Positions 8,524-15,755 of a DNA stretch of 31,382 nt are shown here, piece by piece. The notes under the pieces are model-generated. The model worked only from the letters and a program-made list of their open reading frames with translations. It made no database searches and was not told where the DNA came from. This DNA is from JBLKSS01 sp047607725. Lineage in GTDB: Bacteria > Pseudomonadota > Gammaproteobacteria > Enterobacterales > Enterobacteriaceae. The stretch spans positions 1-31,382 of the forward strand of contig NZ_JBLKSS010000023.1 in the NCBI RefSeq assembly GCF_047607725.1. Direction: 5' to 3'. Position 1 is the stretch's first letter. Each line of letters opens with the position of its first letter. A program made the position numbers and the translations under genes.

Positions 8524-9413
8524 AAAACGTCGGCTTGCGTATTGATGTCGATACCTGGCGCGGTACCCGCGACGGCGTGCCGCGCCTGTTGGAGATGCTA
8601 GTGTCGCAGCAGATCCAGGCGACGTTCTTTTTCAGCGTTGGGCCGGATAATATGGGGCGCCATTTGTTGCGCCTGGCAAAACCGCAATTTTTGGTGAAGA
8701 TGCTGCGCTCGCGCGCCGTTTCGCTCTACGGCTGGGATATCCTGCTGGCCGGCACCGCCTGGCCCGGCAGGAACATCGGCCAGGGGCTGGCCGCGCCGAT
8801 CCGCGCCGCGGCGGCCGACCATGAAGTCGGGCTGCACGCCTGGGATCATTTTGCCTGGCAGACCTGGGCCGGAGTGTGGAATGAAGGTCAATTGACCGAG
8901 CAGATTCGCCTGGCGCGGGATGTATTGACCGCGATTATCGACCGGCCGGTAACCTGTTCGGCGGTAGCGGGCTGGCGCGCGGACGATCGCGTGGTGCAGG
9001 CCAAACAGCCCTTTGGCTTTCGTTACAATAGCGACTGTCGCGGCACTGGCCCATTTCGGCCGCTGCTGCCGAACGGCACTTTCGGCGCGGTACAAATTCC
9101 GGTAACGCAGCCCACGTTTGACGAGGCCATCGGCCAGACCACGACCCGCGCAGGCTACAACCGTTTCATTCTCGATAGCATCAAAGCGGATGGCGGGACT
9201 CCGGTTTACACCATTCATGCCGAGGCGGAGGGCATTGCGCTCAGCGGCATGTTTCGGGAATTGTTGTCGATGGCGGCGGCGGAAGGGATCCGCTTTTGTC
9301 CATTGCAGGAGCTCATCCCTCAGGACGTCGCCGCCCTTCCGGTCGGTCGGGTGGTGCGCGGCGTTCTGCCGGGACGGGAGGGTTGGGTCGGATGTCAGCG
9401 CTTGTTAAAGTGA
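8520..9413 (+). CDS. arnD: 4-deoxy-4-formamido-L-arabinose-phosphoundecaprenol deformylase
   Basis: Removes the formyl group from the undecaprenyl-linked sugar, which pulls the pathway forward before the lipid is flipped. The 297-residue protein belongs to the polysaccharide deacetylase (NodB) group: GLRIDVDTWRGTRDGVP at residues 5-21 supplies the metal-binding Asp, FFFSVGPDNMGRHL follows, EVGLHAWDHFAWQTW gives the two histidines of the zinc site, and AGWRAD and RYNSDCRG come later. The C-terminus VVRGVLPGREGWVGCQ is conserved in ArnD. The ATG at 8520 overlaps the arnA stop as ATGA. A seven-base gap separates it from arnT. Confidence 0.95.
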   Translation: MKNVGLRIDVDTWRGTRDGVPRLLEMLVSQQIQATFFFSVGPDNMGRHLLRLAKPQFLVKMLRSRAVSLYGWDILLAGTAWPGRNIGQGLAAPIRAAAADHEVGLHAWDHFAWQTWAGVWNEGQLTEQIRLARDVLTAIIDRPVTCSAVAGWRADDRVVQAKQPFGFRYNSDCRGTGPFRPLLPNGTFGAVQIPVTQPTFDEAIGQTTTRAGYNRFILDSIKADGGTPVYTIHAEAEGIALSGMFRELLSMAAAEGIRFCPLQELIPQDVAALPVGRVVRGVLPGREGWVGCQRLLK

Positions 9414-9420
9414 GTCGAGA

Positions 9421-11073
9421 ATGAAAGCCACCAAAGCCGGTATCGGGCTGTTGCTCGTCATCGCCCTGTATTATCTGCTGCCGCTGGCGTTTCGTAGCCT
9501 GTGGCAGCCGGATGAAACACGCTACGCCGAGATAAGCCGCGAGATGCTGGCGAGCGGCGATTGGGTCGTTCCCCATTTCCTGGGCCTGCGTTATTTTGAG
9601 AAACCGGCCGTCGGTTATTGGATCAATAATCTCAGCCAGTGGGCATTTGGCCACACCAATTTCGCCGTGCATTTCGGTTCCACGTTTTCCATTGCCCTGA
9701 CGGCGCTCATGGTGTACTGGCTGGCACGGCGTTTATGGCAGGATCATCGCCTGGGGCTGACGGCGGCGGCGATTTTCAGTTCCTGCCTGCTGGTCTATAG
9801 CATCGGAACCTATGCGGTGCTCGACCCGATGATCGCATTATGGCTGGCGGCCGCCATGTGCGCTTTCTGGCAGGCGGCGCAGGCGCCCCGCGGTTGGCGT
9901 AAAGGCTTGGGCTATCTGGCGGTGGGGGTTGCCTGCGGGCTGGGGTTCATGACCAAAGGCTTCCTGGCGCTGGCGGTGCCGGTGCTCGGCGTACTGCCGT
10001 GGGTCATCGCACAAAAACGTTGGAAAGAGGTGTTATCTTACGGGCCGCTGGCGTTACTCGGCGCCGTGGCGACAAGTTTGCCCTGGGTTATCGCCATCGC
10101 ACGTCGCGAGCCGGATTTCTGGCATTATTTCATCTGGGTCGAGCATATACAGCGCTTCGCGGAAGATAATGCCCAACATAAAGCCCCTTTCTGGTATTAC
10201 CTGCCGGTGCTGCTGGCGGGGACGCTGTCCTGGTTGGCGCTGCTGCCCGGCGCGCTGCACAGCGCCTGGCGTGAACGTCAGGCGCAGAGCGGGGCGTTTT
10301 ATCTGCTGGGCTGGGTCGTGATGCCGCTGCTGTTTTTCAGCCTGTCGAAAGGCAAACTGCCTACCTATATCCTGCCTTGCTTCGCACCGTTGTCCCTGCT
10401 GATGGCGCGCTATGCGACGGCGTGGGGCGGCCGGGCGCTGAAGGTCAACGGGGCGATTAATTTGCTGTTCGGGCTGCTGTGCGTCGTCGCGTTAGCCGGC
10501 GTGTTGGCCCCCTGGGGGCTGGCGCGGCATCCGCTTTTCGGCCGCGATGAAGGCGGTAAGGTGCTGCTGGGGGTGCTCGGCTTTCTGATCTGGGCGGCCG
10601 TGGGTGGGCTGACCCTGCGTGCGCCGGTGGCGCGCTGGCGCTGGGCGGCGCTGTGTCCGCTGGGGATTGCGCTGTTGGTCGGGCAGGCGATACCGCAGCA
10701 GGTGATCGACGCCAAGCAGCCCCAGTCATTCATCCAGACGGTGCGCCCGCAGTTGGAGAATAGCCGCTTTATTCTCGCCGATAGCGTCGGCGTGGCGGCG
10801 GGGCTCGCCTGGGAGCTGCAGCGCAGCGATATTGCGTTATTTGAACGCCAGGGAGAGCTGGCCTATGGCTTGAGCTATCCCGACGCCGCAGGCCGTTTTA
10901 TCCGCGAGGAGGGGTTTTCTGACTGGCTTCGTGAACGCTGTAAAGAAGGTTCGGTTGCGTTGGTGCTGCTGCTTCCCAACGGCGAGTCGCAAATTGACCA
11001 CCTGCCGCGCGCGGATGAAACTTTCCGACGCAGACGGCTGGTGCTGTTGGCATACCATCAACGCCGGCCATGA
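9421..11073 (+). CDS. arnT: Lipid A 4-amino-4-deoxy-L-arabinosyltransferase
   Basis: An integral inner membrane enzyme that transfers L-Ara4N from undecaprenyl phosphate to lipid A phosphates at the periplasmic face, lowering the negative charge and so the binding of polymyxin and cationic antimicrobial peptides. At 550 residues it has the family length. After the first helix comes WQPDETRYAEISREML (residues 28-43), whose acidic Asp31/Glu32 pair lies in the first periplasmic loop, where GT-C transferases (ArnT/PMT) keep catalytic residues. A dozen or so hydrophobic helices follow, including GLGFMTKGFLALAVPVLGVL and WVVMPLLFFSLSKGKLPTYI. A soluble domain occupies the last 100 residues. The TGA overlaps the arnE ATG by four bases. 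Confidence 0.95.
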   Translation: MKATKAGIGLLLVIALYYLLPLAFRSLWQPDETRYAEISREMLASGDWVVPHFLGLRYFEKPAVGYWINNLSQWAFGHTNFAVHFGSTFSIALTALMVYWLARRLWQDHRLGLTAAAIFSSCLLVYSIGTYAVLDPMIALWLAAAMCAFWQAAQAPRGWRKGLGYLAVGVACGLGFMTKGFLALAVPVLGVLPWVIAQKRWKEVLSYGPLALLGAVATSLPWVIAIARREPDFWHYFIWVEHIQRFAEDNAQHKAPFWYYLPVLLAGTLSWLALLPGALHSAWRERQAQSGAFYLLGWVVMPLLFFSLSKGKLPTYILPCFAPLSLLMARYATAWGGRALKVNGAINLLFGLLCVVALAGVLAPWGLARHPLFGRDEGGKVLLGVLGFLIWAAVGGLTLRAPVARWRWAALCPLGIALLVGQAIPQQVIDAKQPQSFIQTVRPQLENSRFILADSVGVAAGLAWELQRSDIALFERQGELAYGLSYPDAAGRFIREEGFSDWLRERCKEGSVALVLLLPNGESQIDHLPRADETFRRRRLVLLAYHQRRP

Positions 11074-11405
11074 TTTATTTGCTGATTTTCCTCGTCAGTC
11101 TGCTTAGCTGCGCCGGCCAGCTGTGCCAGAAACACGCCGCCAGCGCGGTGCCCGGCGCCAGACGTCTCCGGCATCGGGTGCGCTGGCTGGCGACCAGTCT
11201 GCTGCTGCTGGGCGTCGCCATGTTGGTGTGGCTATGGGTATTGCAGCGGGTGCCGGTAGGCATCGCTTACCCGATGTTCAGCCTCAATTTTGTGCTGGTG
11301 ACCCTGGCCGCCCGTTGGCTGTGGCGAGAGCCCGTGTCATTGAGTCACGGCGCCGGCCTGCTGTTGATAGTGGCGGGGGTGATGGTCATGGGGGTCAATC
11401 TGTGA
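11070..11405 (+). CDS. arnE: Undecaprenyl-phosphate-Ara4N flippase subunit ArnE
   Basis: A 111-residue small multidrug resistance-like membrane protein that, with ArnF, moves undecaprenyl-phosphate-Ara4N to the periplasmic side for ArnT. Visible features are an N-terminal helix (MIYLLIFLVSLLSCAGQLCQKHA, with the conserved Gln-Lys polar turn), a second helix around LLLLGVAMLVWLWVLQ, VPVGIAYPMFSLNFVLVTL with the SMR-type YP motif, and a last helix LLLIVAGVMVMGVNL. It starts within the arnT stop codon region (ATGA) and its own TGA overlaps the arnF ATG. Confidence 0.93.
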   Translation: MIYLLIFLVSLLSCAGQLCQKHAASAVPGARRLRHRVRWLATSLLLLGVAMLVWLWVLQRVPVGIAYPMFSLNFVLVTLAARWLWREPVSLSHGAGLLLIVAGVMVMGVNL

Positions 11406-11815
11406 TGGGCTATGGTTGGGGGTTGTTCAGCGTGGTATTGGTCAGCACCGCGCAGCTGCTGATGAAATGGGCGATGATGCATCTGCCGCCGCTTGGCGCT
11501 CCCCGACTGTGGCTGGACCCGAGCAATGCGGCGGCTATTGTGCTGCTGGTGGGCGGCCTACTGGCCTATGCCTGTTCCATGGGGTGCTGGTTCATGGCGC
11601 TGCGCCGCTTGCCGCTGAATAAAGCCTATCCGCTGCTCAGCCTCAGTTATGTCCTGGTGGCCGCTTGTGCGCTGATGATCACCGAATTTCATGAGCGGTT
11701 TACGCTATCGCGCCTGATAGGTGTGGCGTTGATTTGCGGCGGCCTGCTGCTGATTTGCCTACCCGCGGGGAAGAAGGGCGGCGGCCGGGGTAAGCACGAC
11801 ACGCAACGCCGCTAG
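11405..11815 (+). CDS. arnF: Undecaprenyl-phosphate-Ara4N flippase subunit ArnF
   Basis: The partner of ArnE and another four-helix SMR-like protein, here 136 residues with a basic C-terminal tail (GKKGGGRGKHDTQRR) a little longer than the 128 residues of E. coli. The sequence MGYGWGLFSVVLVSTAQLLM at the start, PSNAAAIVLLVGGLLAYACS, the LPLNKAYPLLSLSYVLVA motif and a final helix LIGVALICGGLLLICLPAG match the family. I chose the ATG at 11405 because it overlaps the arnE stop (TGATG). The frame is open much further upstream, but only as the out-of-frame shadow of arnE. It is the last gene of the arn operon; no clear terminator follows in the 200-base spacer. Confidence 0.92.
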   Translation: MGYGWGLFSVVLVSTAQLLMKWAMMHLPPLGAPRLWLDPSNAAAIVLLVGGLLAYACSMGCWFMALRRLPLNKAYPLLSLSYVLVAACALMITEFHERFTLSRLIGVALICGGLLLICLPAGKKGGGRGKHDTQRR

Positions 11816-12012
11816 CCTCTGTGGCTGTCGGGGCAAAACCAGCACGCAGCGACGCTCGTGGCGGCGGGCGGTACAAGGGGGGACGCCGCGCTTTCGCGAT
11901 TGCTCGCCGCGCGGCGCAGGGCAGGGCAGGGCCTGGCGCCCGAAGCGCCCGCCACAACGACGTACAACGATGCGCGATATTCCCCTGCATTGTTCAACTA
12001 GGGACAGAGGCT

Positions 12013-12612
12013 ATGACAACTTTCACGCCGGCTTTGGAACAGCTTAACGTTTATTTGTTTCAATTAATCAATGCGCCCGCCGCCGTCAGCGCCGGCATGC
12101 TGCGGGTGGGAACATTTTTCGCCAGCGACGCCGTGGCGTTGTTTCCACTGGTGTTGCTATTCAATTGGTTTTGGCGCGGCGAGGCGCAAAAAAAAGGCCG
12201 TGCTCTACGCGCTGTTTAGCATGCTATTGGCGCTGGCCCTTAATATCGCAATAGGTATGGTTTGGCAACATCCGCGGCCGTTTATGATCCCTCTCGGGCA
12301 GAATTTCCTCTATCACGCGGCCAATAATTCCTTCCCAAGCGATCATATGTCGCTGGCCTGCGCCATCAGCTTTAGCCTAATAGGCGGCGGCAGGGGCTAG
12401 CCCTGTTCGTGGTTAGCGTGCTGGTCGCCTGGGCTAGGGTGTATATGGGCGTTCATTTCCCGCTCGATATGGCGGCGTCGCTGGGCGTTGCGCTGGTGAG
12501 CGCGGGGTTAAGTTTGCGGAGCGTAACGTCGGTGAACGCCGTTTATGCCTATGTTTATCCCCGCTATCATGCTCTGTTCGCCGCCGGTATACGAAAAGGG
12601 GTGATCAAATAA
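12013..12612 (+). pseudogene. ybjG: PAP2-family undecaprenyl-diphosphatase (YbjG/BcrC-like), two frameshifts
   Basis: The gene starts at ATG 12013 (MTTFTPALEQLNVYLFQLIN), typical of YbjG. The frame breaks at a run of eight A (12188-12195) and again near 12386-12402, so three frames are needed. Joined, they carry the three PAP2 signature blocks: QHPRPF, SFPSDHMS, and ARVYMGVHFPLDM with the catalytic His and Asp. The protein ends at TAA 12610-12612 with RKGVIK. Intact homologues dephosphorylate undecaprenyl diphosphate on the periplasmic face, regenerating the carrier lipid that ArnC also uses. The position directly after arnF may therefore be meaningful, but the copy is not functional as read. 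The A-run break could be a sequencing slip; the second break has no long homopolymer. Confidence 0.75.
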
Positions 12613-13328
12613 TCGACCGGCCGCGTTCTTCGCGCGCTGCTTGCCTTTGCCGCGAGGCGGCCTGCGGGTTAGGGGGATGCCGCGAAACTCGCCCGACGCG
12701 AGACGCGCCTGCCGTTCGGCATCCTGTCGCCGCTGGCGCCGATGAAAATCGCTGCTGCGTGCGTCAAGTCCGGTGAATGTCACCTCGGCGCCCTGCGCCT
12801 GATATTTGGTGACAATGGCGTCCAGCGCGGCCACGCTGGAGGCGTCCCAGATTTGCGAATGGGTCAAATCAATAATCACCGTCGCCGGATCCTGGCCATA
12901 CGCGAATCGCTCAATGAGATCATTGCTGCTGCCAAAAAAGAGCGGGCCGCGCACCCGATAGCACACCTGACTGCCGTCGGCGGCCAATTCCCGCTCGGCA
13001 TTAATCACATGCGCCACGCGGCGGGCAAACAGCATGATCGCCAGCACGACCCCGCCCATTACGCCTACCGCCAGATTGCCGGTCCAGACCGTTGCCGCGA
13101 CGGTCACGCTCATCACGAGCGTTTCCGAAAAGGGCATTTTGCGCAGCGTGCCCGGGTTGACGCTGTGCCAGTTGACGGTTTTGACCGCTACAATCATCAT
13201 CACCGTCGCCAGTACCACCATCGGAATACGCGCCACCACGCTGCTTAACGCGGTCACCAGCAACAGCAACATCAGCGCCGCAGCGAAGGTGGAGAAACGG
13301 GTGCGCGCTTGTCCTAGTTGTACGTTGA
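12508..13328 (-). pseudogene. SulP-family anion transporter with STAS domain, 5' end missing
   Basis: On the minus strand coding resemblance begins exactly at the edge of the repeat element (13328) with NVQLGQARTRFSTFAAAL, the region just before the last membrane helices of SulP carriers. It continues through hydrophobic helices (MLLLLVTALSSVVARIPMVV, LAVGVMGGVVLAIMLFARR) and a STAS domain (YRVRGPLFFGSSNDL..., TVIIDLTHSQIWDASSVAALD). The N-terminal half of the carrier is absent. The tail after about residue 170 looks random and basic and runs to TGA at 12508, through the 3' end of the oppositely oriented PAP2 pseudogene. The original stop has therefore probably been lost by a frameshift. The substrate (sulfate, bicarbonate or another anion) cannot be told. 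Confidence 0.75.
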
Positions 13329-13378
13329 GTAAGCGCCCCGTGGAGGACGTCTTGAATTATTGGTGGGTTTGTTGTATG
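13329..13378 (+). repeat. Left terminal inverted repeat of the 338-base element
   Basis: Fifty bases starting GTAAGCGCCCCG and ending TTTGTTGTATG. The only mismatch with the right arm is G versus A at the 12th base. Confidence 0.85.
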
Positions 13379-13496
13379 AGACAGTAAACCTACGTTACAC
13401 GCTTATGCTCATTGTATTTTCACATTGTATTGATTTTAATAACTTTTATTTCCATCCCGGTTTGAGTGATATGAAATTAGTGATTCTGAAGTTTGT

Positions 13497-13530
13497 GATA
13501 GTGTCCATTAATATTTAAGTGGACACTATC
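13497..13530. other. Internal palindrome in the 338-base element
   Basis: GATAGTGTCCA (13497-13507) and TGGACACTATC (13520-13530) form a perfect 11-base stem around a 12-base AT-rich loop. It could be a protein binding site, a cruciform or the footprint of another mobile element. There is no T run of terminator type. Confidence 0.6.
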
Positions 13531-13616
13531 ATCGCCGGATTATCCATGATCTGACAGCCGTCCCTTATAGGATGCGGGTTCACTAGGCATCGTAGTGGAA
13601 CATATTCTTACCGGGC

Positions 13617-13666
13617 CATACAACAAACCCACCAATAATTCAAGACGTCCTCCATGGGGCGCTTAC
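13617..13666 (-). repeat. Right terminal inverted repeat of the 338-base element
   Basis: The reverse complement of the left arm over 50 bases with one mismatch. Its outer GTAA supplies the premature TAA stop of degQ (13663-13665). Confidence 0.85.
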
Positions 13667-14997
13667 ATATTTAGAGCCATGACCGCCGGTTTGGCCTCCA
13701 ACACTTTGCGCAGTTGTGCCAGGCTCTGTACCCGTTCGCGGTTCAGGCCGATGATTACATCGCCTTTTTGCAGGCCGATCGCGGCTGCGGGGGAATCTTT
13801 CACGACATCCTCCACCTGAACACCCTTGGTGCCGTCTTTCAACTGACCGTTGCTAAGAGAAGCCCCCTGCAGCGCCGGGGTGAGGATCTCTTCGCTGGAG
13901 GTGGCGGACGCGCTGTCATCCAGGACCACCGACGCCGTTTGCGGCTTGCCGTTGCGCAGCAAGCCGAGTTTGACGGTTTTACCGGGGGCGGTCGTGCCGA
14001 CTTTCACTCGCAATTCGGCGAAACTCTGGATCGGCTTGTCTTCCACCGAGATGATGATATCGCCAGCTTTGATACTGGCCTTGGCCGCGGCGGAATTCGG
14101 CAACACTTCGCTGACGAACGCGCCGCGCTGGGCGTCGATATTAAACGCTTTGGCGATATCGGCGGTCAGCTTGGTGCCCTTAATACCCAACTGGCCGCGT
14201 TTGACTTCGCCATATTCAATCAGTTGCTGACTCAGGTTTTTGACGATGTTGCTGGGGATGGCGAAACCGATGCCGATATTGCCGCCCCCCGGCGCCAGAA
14301 TGGCGGTATTGATGCCGATAAGCTCACCGTTGAGGTTAACCAGCGCGCCGCCGGAATTCCCGCGGTTGATGGAGGCATCGGTCTGAATGAAGTTCTCCAG
14401 GCCCTCCAAATTCAGGCCGCTGCGGCCCAGGGCGGATACAATACCGGACGTTGCGGTCTGGCCGAGGCCGAACGGGTTGCCCACCGCGACCGCGAAATCG
14501 CCGACCTTAAGGGCGTCGGAGTCGGCCATGGTCACCTCGCTGAGGTTTTTCGGGGAGGGCAACTGCAGCAGCGCCAAATCGGTCTGCTCGTCGTGCCCTA
14601 CCAGCTTGGCGTCGAATTCGCGACCGTCATTGAGCTGCACTTTGATCTTGTCCGCGCCGTTGACCACATGATTGTTGGTGATCACATAACCCTTTGCGGC
14701 GTTGATGATGACCCCTGATCCCAGCCCTTCAAACGGACGCGTTCCGCCGTTGCCGCCCGGGGTGTCGGGGCCGAAGAAGTATTTGAATTCCTTGGGCAGC
14801 GTGGGACGCCGGAGGGGCTGGGAGCCTTCAACATGCACGCTAACCACCGCCGGCAGGACTTTGGTCAGCATCGGCGCCTGGCTGGGCATGGACTGCCCCG
14901 CCACTTCGGCCGGCAGCGCCGCCCGGGGCGCCGAAAAAGGGAGTAGGCTCAGCCCGATACTGAGCGCCAATGCGCTGAATAGAGGTGTTATTTTCAT
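13663..14997 (-). CDS. degQ: Periplasmic serine endoprotease DegQ, C-terminus clipped
   Basis: An HtrA-family quality-control protease of the periplasm. The 444-residue protein has a signal peptide (MKITPLFSALALSIGLSLLP...APRA), a trypsin-like domain with the complete triad His110 (TNNHVV), Asp140 (EQTDLALLQL) and Ser215 (NRGNSGGALVN), then two PDZ domains (about 260-345 and 360-444). The end is abnormal: the family continues ALNIQRG... for about a dozen residues, whereas this protein ends ALNM. The Met codon and the TAA stop are formed by the inverted repeat of the adjacent element. The last strand of PDZ2 is therefore missing, which could affect oligomer assembly more than catalysis. In E. 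coli degQ is followed by degS; no degS follows here. Start ATG 14997 fits the signal peptide. Confidence 0.9.
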   Translation of the reverse strand: MKITPLFSALALSIGLSLLPFSAPRAALPAEVAGQSMPSQAPMLTKVLPAVVSVHVEGSQPLRRPTLPKEFKYFFGPDTPGGNGGTRPFEGLGSGVIINAAKGYVITNNHVVNGADKIKVQLNDGREFDAKLVGHDEQTDLALLQLPSPKNLSEVTMADSDALKVGDFAVAVGNPFGLGQTATSGIVSALGRSGLNLEGLENFIQTDASINRGNSGGALVNLNGELIGINTAILAPGGGNIGIGFAIPSNIVKNLSQQLIEYGEVKRGQLGIKGTKLTADIAKAFNIDAQRGAFVSEVLPNSAAAKASIKAGDIIISVEDKPIQSFAELRVKVGTTAPGKTVKLGLLRNGKPQTASVVLDDSASATSSEEILTPALQGASLSNGQLKDGTKGVQVEDVVKDSPAAAIGLQKGDVIIGLNRERVQSLAQLRKVLEAKPAVMALNM

Positions 14998-15143
14998 TGT
15001 AACGTTAACTCGCTCGTTTTCGTATCAGATACCCTGGTTCAGGCACCCGGTGACGGTATCATAATCGCCATTATGACCCTGCCGGGCACGGAAAAGTTCA
15101 GCCGGGGGGCGCGTCGACGCCGGCAAAACCCGGGCTGGCGGCG

Positions 15144-15545
15144 CTATTTGCGCAAGCCACGCGTCGTGCGTAGCAAGCCGCTGGCGCTTTCCGGGTAATC
15201 CCGCGGCTGCATTTCCGCCGGGATTTGATCGTTGTCCGCTTCGGTCAGACGATAGCGGAACGGATTATCTTCGCGGCACTGGTCCGGCAGCAGGCTATTG
15301 GAGCTTTTGGCCATATGCTGATAAAGCTGACGGTAATCGTCGGCCATATTGTCTAACAATTCTGCGCTGCGGGCGAAATGGCTGGTCAGCTCTTCGCGAT
15401 ACTCGTCCAGCTCGGCTTTACTCTTCTCCAGCTCGTGCTGAAGCGTTTGCTGCTGACGCAGTTTACGATTACCGAGCCACCGCATGGCGACCGCACCGAT
15501 GATAATGCCCACCACCAATCCAATCAGCGCATATTCCCAGGTCAT
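15144..15545 (-). CDS. zapG: Z-ring associated membrane protein ZapG (YhcB)
   Basis: A 133-residue inner membrane protein of the DUF1043 family that links cell division and envelope growth. It has one N-terminal membrane helix (YALIGLVVGIIIGAVAMRWL, about residues 5-24), a coiled-coil stretch rich in Gln, Glu and Lys (about 28-90, with LEKSKAELDEYREELTSHFA), and a conserved NPFRY segment before a disordered tail. Length and domain order match E. coli YhcB. It lies upstream of degQ on the same strand and divergent from zapE, as in E. coli. It appears intact. Confidence 0.9.
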   Translation of the reverse strand: MTWEYALIGLVVGIIIGAVAMRWLGNRKLRQQQTLQHELEKSKAELDEYREELTSHFARSAELLDNMADDYRQLYQHMAKSSNSLLPDQCREDNPFRYRLTEADNDQIPAEMQPRDYPESASGLLRTTRGLRK

Positions 15546-15755
15546 AATGACTCCTATTTTTGACTTCGTTGTCCCGTAGGGTTTAATACACAGTTAGCTT
15601 CACTATAACCGGTAACGCGCCATCAGTGGAACCGGAGAGTGTGACGACGGGTTACCGGCCGGGACGCCGGGCTATTGTGTTCGACCGCGCCGCTGTTTAG
15701 GATGTGCGACACGCGCTTTTTTACCTTTCATTTTCATTCAGGGAACGTCAGCCAC

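Larger units (their letters stand above)
13329..13666. mobile_element. 338-base non-coding element with 50-base terminal inverted repeats (IS66-like termini)
   Basis: The ends are GTAAGCGCCCC... at 13329 and its reverse complement ending GCGCTTAC at 13666. The termini pair over 50 bases with one mismatch. The GTAAGCG tip matches IS66-family ends, but there is no transposase frame inside, so it resembles a miniature inverted-repeat element moved in trans. The interior is AT-rich. The flanking octamers (TACGTTGA on the left, ATATTTAG on the right) are not a target duplication. Both neighbouring genes, SulP and degQ, are truncated exactly at the element edges, which suggests recombination between two copies or an adjacent deletion. 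Confidence 0.8.

Noticed and set aside
11123..11404. N-terminal extension of ArnF
   Set aside because: The open frame lies within arnE in another frame; the ATG overlapping the arnE stop gives the conserved N-terminus.
11816..12012. Possible gene in the arnF-PAP2 spacer
   Set aside because: GC-rich low-complexity sequence; open frames have no motif and run into the PAP2 gene in the wrong frame.
12742..13248. Plus-strand 168-codon frame
   Set aside because: Shadow of the SulP/STAS pseudogene on the minus strand, which has clear family motifs.
13714..14718. Plus-strand 334-codon frame across degQ
   Set aside because: Antisense of the DegQ protease domain; its composition is that of a GC-rich shadow frame.
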